A stretch of 64,000 bases of DNA from UBA7985 sp965661545 (GTDB lineage: Bacteria; Pseudomonadota; Alphaproteobacteria; UBA7985). This document shows, one piece after another, positions 60,175 to 64,000 of the stretch; position 1 is the first letter of the stretch; each line of letters starts with the position of its first letter. The notes below the pieces were generated by a model. It ran no database searches. It had not been told where the DNA came from and saw only the letters and a program-made list of their open reading frames with translations. The stretch is taken from positions 76,353-140,352 of the forward strand of contig CBFIEF010000002.1 in NCBI GenBank assembly GCA_965661545.1. The letters run 5' to 3'. Made by a program: the position numbers and the translations under genes.

Positions 60175-60579
60175 ATGGCGACGCACCACGACTCACTTAT
60201 TGCCATCATGGTTCTGGTCTCCGCAGCCGATAACGATATCGCGGATCAAGAGCTTAAGAAAATGGCGGACGTCGTGCGCAGTTGGCCGGTGTTCAATAGC
60301 TTTGAGATCGAAACTCTGCCCGGAACCGCGCGACGCATTGCAACAGCGCTGGAGGCGGAAGACGGTCTCGAATTGCTGTTTGGCGACATGCAAAGCGCCC
60401 TGTCTTCGCAGCTCTGCGAAACCGGTTATGCACTTGCTTGCGAAATGGCCGCAGCAGATGGGGTTCTGACCGACGAAGAGATGCAGGTTCTGGAACTGGT
60501 TCGCCACCGGCTGAACATCGACCGCCTGATCGCCGCTGGCATCGAACGGGGAGCGCGTGCTCGCTACGCCGTTTCCTAA
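60175..60579 (+). CDS. TerB-family (tellurite-resistance-like) protein
   Basis: A 134-residue all-helical TerB-type protein: LIAIMVLVSAADNDIADQELKKMADVVRSWPVF, then LACEMAAADGVLTDEEMQVLELVRHRLNID. Homologues are metal-binding and may sense stress, but the role is unknown. It is a solo gene following the helicase by about 107 bases; no ter operon genes adjoin. Confidence 0.82.
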   Translation: MATHHDSLIAIMVLVSAADNDIADQELKKMADVVRSWPVFNSFEIETLPGTARRIATALEAEDGLELLFGDMQSALSSQLCETGYALACEMAAADGVLTDEEMQVLELVRHRLNIDRLIAAGIERGARARYAVS

Positions 60580-60624
60580 TCTTTGGGGCGATGTTTCGTT
60601 CCCTTTTGGTATTATCTTTAAGAA

Positions 60625-61026
60625 ATGTCTCTCGACCCTTTGCTGGAATCTGGCTGGCTTATCACCCTTCACGCCAGCACCGCGCTGCTTTCCCTTGTTA
60701 TGGGCGTGTTCATTTTTGCACGTCCCAAAGGCACGCTGATTCACCGCACTTTGGGTTATACGTGGATCATCGCCATGTCGGGGGTTGTGCTGTCCTCGCT
60801 GTTCATCAACATGATCCTCCTGTGGGGACCGTTTAGCCCAATCCACCTGCTGAGTTTGGTGGTCACCATCAGTTTGTTCGTAGGCTGGCGCGCCGCGCGG
60901 CGGCATGACGTCAAAAGTCACCGCTTAACGATGACATTTCTGTGGTTTGGTGCGCTGGGCCTCAACATTTGGTTCACGCTTTTGCCTGGGCGGGTTATGC
61001 ACGACGTTGTCTTCGGACTCTCCTAA
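60625..61026 (+). CDS. DUF2306-type small membrane protein
   Basis: A 133-residue protein with about four hydrophobic segments (WLITLHASTALLSLVMGVFIF, HRTLGYTWIIAMSGVVLSSLFIN, HLLSLVVTISLFVGW, MTFLWFGALGLNIWF) of the DUF2306 kind. Conserved His and Arg residues occur at the membrane edge (GTLIHRTLGY, KSHRLTM). Function unknown. Start ATG 60625. Confidence 0.78.
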   Translation: MSLDPLLESGWLITLHASTALLSLVMGVFIFARPKGTLIHRTLGYTWIIAMSGVVLSSLFINMILLWGPFSPIHLLSLVVTISLFVGWRAARRHDVKSHRLTMTFLWFGALGLNIWFTLLPGRVMHDVVFGLS

Positions 61027-61053
61027 CGGACCACCACTTGTTGCGGTTAACTG

Positions 61054-61986
61054 ATGAAATCTCCAGTCACTGGCGCTCACGCTGCGGCGCGAGCCAATAA
61101 CGCCCCCCACGTCTCCACCAACAAGCGGCCTTCCAGTCCAAAGCCTAAAGGGCCAAGCACCCGCCTGACCCGCTTGGTCGAGGCGCGCTGGTTTCGCAGT
61201 TTGGTCATCGGCGTCATTATCGCCAATGCCGTCATTCTCGGCCTGCTGACCAGCAAGAACGTGCGCGAAGTCGGGGGTGGATCCGTGGGCCAAGTGCTGC
61301 TGGCCCTCGACATGATCGCACTGGGCTTTTTCGTCTTCGAAATCGCGCTGAAGGCGGCGGCCTATCGCATGCGTTTCTTCCGTGACCCGTGGAACTGGTT
61401 TGATTTGGTCGTTGTGGCCGTGGCATTTGTCCCGGCAACAGATTCACTCAAGGTGCTGCGCGCGCTGCGTGTGTTGCGTGTTTTGCGGCTGGTCGCAGCG
61501 ATCCCGGCGATGCGGTTGGTGGTTTCCGGCCTGTTCCGCGCCTTACCCGGCATGGGCTCTGCGGCGCTGCTGCTGATGCTCATTCACTACGTCTTTGCGG
61601 TCATCGGGGTGCAGCTTTACAGCGGCACACTCTATGGCGGCTACGGCGAGGGCTACGACTATTTCGGCGACTTGGGCCGCGCGTTCTATACGCTGTTCCA
61701 GATCATGACGCTGGAAAGCTGGTCGCACGGCATCGTCCGTCCGATCATGGAAGTCCACCCCAGCTCGTGGATCTACTTTACCCTCTTTGTCGTCATCTCA
61801 GCCTTTGCCGCGCTGAACCTGTTCATCGGTATCCTCGTCAACGCCATGGATTCCGCCAAGGATGAAGAGGAAAGCCAGATGACAGCGGAGGAAGTCGCAG
61901 ATCCAGCCCAGCTTGCGATCCTCGAAGAGCTGCACGCCATCCGTGCCGAGCTCACCGCTCTGCGGGCTGAGAAGGAAGAGGGTTAA
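61054..61986 (+). CDS. Bacterial voltage-gated sodium channel-like ion transporter
   Basis: Six-helix channel subunit of 310 residues. S4 has Arg every third residue (LKVLRALRVLRVLRLVAA, Arg136, 139, 142, 145). The pore loop TLESWS lies at about 219-224, the BacNav selectivity filter, so Na+ selectivity is likely. The C-terminus (from about 265) is a charged coiled-coil (KDEEESQMTAEEVADPAQLAILEELHAIRAEL), as in tetrameric NaChBac relatives. An N-terminal ~45 polar residues precede S1. It may serve motility or pH control. Its stop overlaps the DMT gene by 4 bases. Confidence 0.9.
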   Translation: MKSPVTGAHAAARANNAPHVSTNKRPSSPKPKGPSTRLTRLVEARWFRSLVIGVIIANAVILGLLTSKNVREVGGGSVGQVLLALDMIALGFFVFEIALKAAAYRMRFFRDPWNWFDLVVVAVAFVPATDSLKVLRALRVLRVLRLVAAIPAMRLVVSGLFRALPGMGSAALLLMLIHYVFAVIGVQLYSGTLYGGYGEGYDYFGDLGRAFYTLFQIMTLESWSHGIVRPIMEVHPSSWIYFTLFVVISAFAALNLFIGILVNAMDSAKDEEESQMTAEEVADPAQLAILEELHAIRAELTALRAEKEEG

Positions 61987-62858
61987 ACGGCCTTTTTACG
62001 GCCTGTCGCTTGCCCTCGCAGGCCGTAAGCTGCCAGTCCTGCCCCGCCGACAATCAGCACCGTTGCCCCGGCTAACGCCCACGAAGGCGCAGCGCGTCCG
62101 GTGAGCACCAGCAGTATGGTCGACAGCAGTGGCGCGAAGTAGCTCAGAGCGCCCAACAGCGTGACGTTGCCGTGCTTGGTCCCAAAATCCCAGACAAAGA
62201 ACGCCAGCCCCATCGGCCCCAGCGCCAATCCAACCAACCCAACCCACTCCAGCGCCGTAGGTGTGACCCACTGCTCGAACAGCAGCGAAAGAACCAAACC
62301 GCCCAGTGCAGCAATCGCGCAATAGACGACGACGGCGACCGTCGGAACTGCGCTGTATCGGCGGTTGAGGACGGAGTAGCTCGACCACATGAGCGCACAA
62401 GCCAGCGCGAAGCCGTAACCCAAAGCGTAGTCTTGGCGAAACCCGCCTTCGCCCGGGTCAACCACCAGCAAGCCAGCACCGATCAAGCCCAGCAATCCCC
62501 CCGCAAGCGGCAGAACCCAACGACGCCACACCTGCCCCACCATGGAAAACAGCACGATCAGCAGCGGCCAAAGATACGCAATCAGTCCCGCCTGCGCGGT
62601 CGGCGCGTTTTTGAGCGCGAGCATATAGAGCGCGTGGTAGCCAAACAGCCCCACAATCCCAAGCGCCCAACCGCCCACCGGCACAGCGCGCAGAGAGGCC
62701 AGCGCCCCAGTCCGTAGCAGCATGGGCACGCTCAGCAGCGTGGCGAGACCGAAGGTCAGCGCCAACCACTCAAACAACGGAATCCGCGTGGTCAGTGATG
62801 TCAGCAGCGCCAAAGCCGCCCAAAGCAGAATGGCCCCAAAACCGAGCAGGGTTGGCAT
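61983..62858 (-). CDS. DMT-superfamily (EamA) transporter
   Basis: A 291-residue exporter-type protein with about ten hydrophobic segments arranged as two EamA repeats (for example ILLWAALALLTSLT and WGLGVVGLFGYHALYMLALKNAPTAQAGLIAYLWPLL, the classic motif). It resembles YddG/RhtA-like amino-acid exporters, but substrate is unknown. Start ATG 62858. Convergent with the Na+ channel gene. Confidence 0.82.
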   Translation of the reverse strand: MPTLLGFGAILLWAALALLTSLTTRIPLFEWLALTFGLATLLSVPMLLRTGALASLRAVPVGGWALGIVGLFGYHALYMLALKNAPTAQAGLIAYLWPLLIVLFSMVGQVWRRWVLPLAGGLLGLIGAGLLVVDPGEGGFRQDYALGYGFALACALMWSSYSVLNRRYSAVPTVAVVVYCAIAALGGLVLSLLFEQWVTPTALEWVGLVGLALGPMGLAFFVWDFGTKHGNVTLLGALSYFAPLLSTILLVLTGRAAPSWALAGATVLIVGGAGLAAYGLRGQATGRKKAV

Positions 62859-62891
62859 GGATCAAGGGTCCTTTGGCGCAAAGACCGGGGC

Positions 62892-63311
62892 TTAGAACCC
62901 GGCGAGTTGGAACACAGACCAGCCGATCAGCACGATTCCAAAGACGGAACCAAACCAACTCGCTGTGCGCAGATACGGCACAGAAAGCGTAAAACAGAGG
63001 AAATGCGCAACCCGGAAAATGAGGTAAATCCACCCACCCAGAATCGCCTGCCGCATAACGTCATCAACCCCGACCCGGTCCCCAAGGTAGACAGCCAACA
63101 CCGCCAACCCCATGAAACTGACGTAGGTCTCCAAATGGTTTTCAAACGCCCGCTGCGCAAACTTCCCCCAGCCCTTGAGCTGCTGCAGGTTCGCATCGGT
63201 CTTCAACTTCTCGTCCAGGCCAGAGGTGAACAGCTTATAAGCCCCCGGAACGATGCTCATGACCAGGGTCATTAGGGTAGCGAGGAATATGATGGTGATC
63301 ATCGAAAGCAT
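62892..63311 (-). CDS. MAPEG-family membrane protein
   Basis: About 139 residues with four hydrophobic helices and the MAPEG-type AFENHLETYVSFMGLAVLAVYLG (ExxxxN-like core: FENHLE) and YLIFRVAHFLCF. Relatives are microsomal glutathione S-transferase-like enzymes, but catalysis here is not shown. ATG 63311 is chosen, giving the hydrophobic N-terminus directly; an upstream in-frame codon adds 20 basic residues. Confidence 0.8.
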   Translation of the reverse strand: MLSMITIIFLATLMTLVMSIVPGAYKLFTSGLDEKLKTDANLQQLKGWGKFAQRAFENHLETYVSFMGLAVLAVYLGDRVGVDDVMRQAILGGWIYLIFRVAHFLCFTLSVPYLRTASWFGSVFGIVLIGWSVFQLAGF

Positions 63312-63540
63312 GGGTTTGAGCCTTTTTGGGGGAACGAAACGTCTTGGCCTTAAACTCTTTGGCTCAGCCAAGGTTTCAAGGCCTCAATGACAATTCTTTC
63401 TCGCTTGGGCTGTTCTGAGTGCTCCCAAAGCAGGTCATCGGTCAGACCGGTGTCACTTTTCGACTCTGCCAACAAAATGGCAGTAGGCGCCCGTGGATCA
63501 AGAGTCACACAAGGCCCAAGATGAATGGATTCATGAAAAC
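63312..63540. other. Intergenic region without a convincing gene
   Basis: With the adjoining terminator and gap to 63635 this is 324 bases. A 75-codon minus frame at 63350-63577 runs through the terminator hairpin and has no recognisable family, so it is not called. Nothing else is seen. Confidence 0.5.
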
Positions 63541-63589
63541 AAAACGGCCCGCGCGCTCTAAGATTGCTCTTGAGCACGCAGGCCGTTTT
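63541..63589 (-). terminator. Strong terminator of the ATP synthase operon (possibly bidirectional)
   Basis: AAAACGGCC (63541-63549) pairs with GGCCGTTTT (63581-63589), extended inward by an 8-bp stem with one mismatch. On minus it is followed by a T-rich TTTTGTTTT tract, 46 bases after the atpC stop; on plus a T-run also follows. Confidence 0.92.
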
Positions 63590-63635
63590 TTAATTGCTTC
63601 GTGTCCCTGAATTGCCGGGACAAAGCTGAAGGGTA

Positions 63636-64000
63636 TTAAGCCGCCGCGTCGACCATGGCGTGAGCCACGGCATATTTGCGTTCAGCGATGTTCTTTTCAC
63701 CGTCGGAGGTTGCCGTGTCCAAAGCGGCTTTCGCTTCGGTCAGAGCTGCTTGCGCCGCCTCGGTGGTCAGGTCGCTCAGGCGCGTTGCGCTTTCCGCGAG
63801 GATAATGCACCGCTCGGCGGTGATCTCAGCGAAGCCGCCAGCGACGAAAAAGCCGGTGCTGCCGTCGCTGCCCGTGACCGAGACAACGCCGGGGCGCAGG
63901 CTGGTTACGGTTGGGGCGTGGTTTTCCAGCACACCCATATCACCCTCTGCGCCCGGAACAACAACCATGGTTGCTTCGATCTGCGCTTCGGATGCTTCTG
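63636..64000 (-). CDS. atpC: ATP synthase F1 epsilon subunit, N-terminus beyond the window
   Basis: Epsilon subunit of the F1 motor, the last gene of the atp operon. The visible part (about 120 codons) has the typical EAQIEATMVVVPGAEGDMGVL, ENHAPTVTSLRPGVVSV, FFVAGGFAEI and a C-terminal helix region. The 5' end lies past 64000, so only a few N-terminal residues are missing. The frame continues to the window edge without a stop. Confidence 0.95.
   Translation of the reverse strand, partial: EASEAQIEATMVVVPGAEGDMGVLENHAPTVTSLRPGVVSVTGSDGSTGFFVAGGFAEITAERCIILAESATRLSDLTTEAAQAALTEAKAALDTATSDGEKNIAERKYAVAHAMVDAAA

Noticed and set aside
63350..63577. 75-codon minus frame near the MAPEG gene
   Set aside because: Its N-terminal codons are the terminator stem; no family recognised.
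1..64000. CRISPR arrays, insertion sequences, prophage or integron
   Set aside because: No regularly spaced repeats, transposase or phage-type genes were found; the only recombinase is the housekeeping XerD.

Overview
This 64 kb window is a gene-dense stretch (about 65 protein genes, short gaps, many ATGA overlaps) of a chromosome that looks alphaproteobacterial. The clues are the aerobic cobaltochelatase pair CobS/CobT beside BolA and a J-domain protein, a class I lysyl-tRNA synthetase, a Ros/MucR regulator, an RHH_4 protein, an ispA-dxs-tlyA order, and the chain tsaB-rimI-mucR-miaB-phoH-ybeY-corC-lnt-XRE-trmB-rimP-nusA-ylxR-infB. No rRNA, tRNA, CRISPR array, insertion sequence or prophage was seen, so this is mostly core chromosome. 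The exact order within the Alphaproteobacteria cannot be fixed by reading alone. Layout: 1-4161 isoprenoid start (ispA tail, dxs) with two RNA-modification genes. 4285-9244 holds a Bax-inhibitor-1 membrane protein, a sigma-54 activator, an orphan PIN domain, a relocated rbfA and an MFS transporter. 9241-12877 (minus) is cobT-cobS-J-domain. 12931-17265 has bolA, a small RHH regulator and the minus-strand block aroK-aroB-CNNM-DUF2889. 17327-20163 is a plus operon with xerD, accA and a YggS protein. 20192-23736 has an OmpR-type regulator with two dyad operators, then lolA, a glutamine amidotransferase, xth and a PH-like membrane protein on minus. 23999-27731 runs nfu, a Bax-type glucosaminidase lipoprotein, tsaB, rimI and mucR. 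27829-40442 is the large translation and envelope block miaB to infB. 40442-45359 carries a phytase-like exported protein and a queuosine cassette (VUT transporter, queA, tgt, queG). 45367-48746 has rpmB, an Atm1-like ABC exporter and gpsA. 48920-53134 is the least ordinary part: two tandem secreted Q/Y/P-rich proteins (one split by an in-frame TAA), a long inverted repeat, and a 913-residue membrane-anchored coiled-coil protein. 53314-57107 (minus) is lysK-DUF952 and a pyrD gene fused to a HAD-family hydrolase. 57243-61986 has an iron-sulphur helicase, TerB, a DUF2306 membrane protein and a bacterial voltage-gated sodium channel. 61983-64000 (minus) has a DMT exporter, a MAPEG protein and the end of the ATP synthase operon (atpC). 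Functionally the window is weighted toward making and tuning the translation machinery: tRNA modification (MiaB, TsaB, TrmB, Tgt/QueA/QueG), rRNA modification and ribosome assembly (TlyA, RumA-like, RbfA, RimP, YbeY, L28), NusA and IF-2. The most notable items are the PyrD-HAD fusion, whose HAD half has Trp where phosphatases have their acid/base Asp; the split secreted gene and its paralogue; an attenuator-like leader before rimP-nusA-infB; a terminator hairpin lying inside the signal-peptide codons of the gene after infB; rbfA moved out of the infB operon; and the long TipN-like coiled-coil protein. Nothing here amounts to a proven new system.
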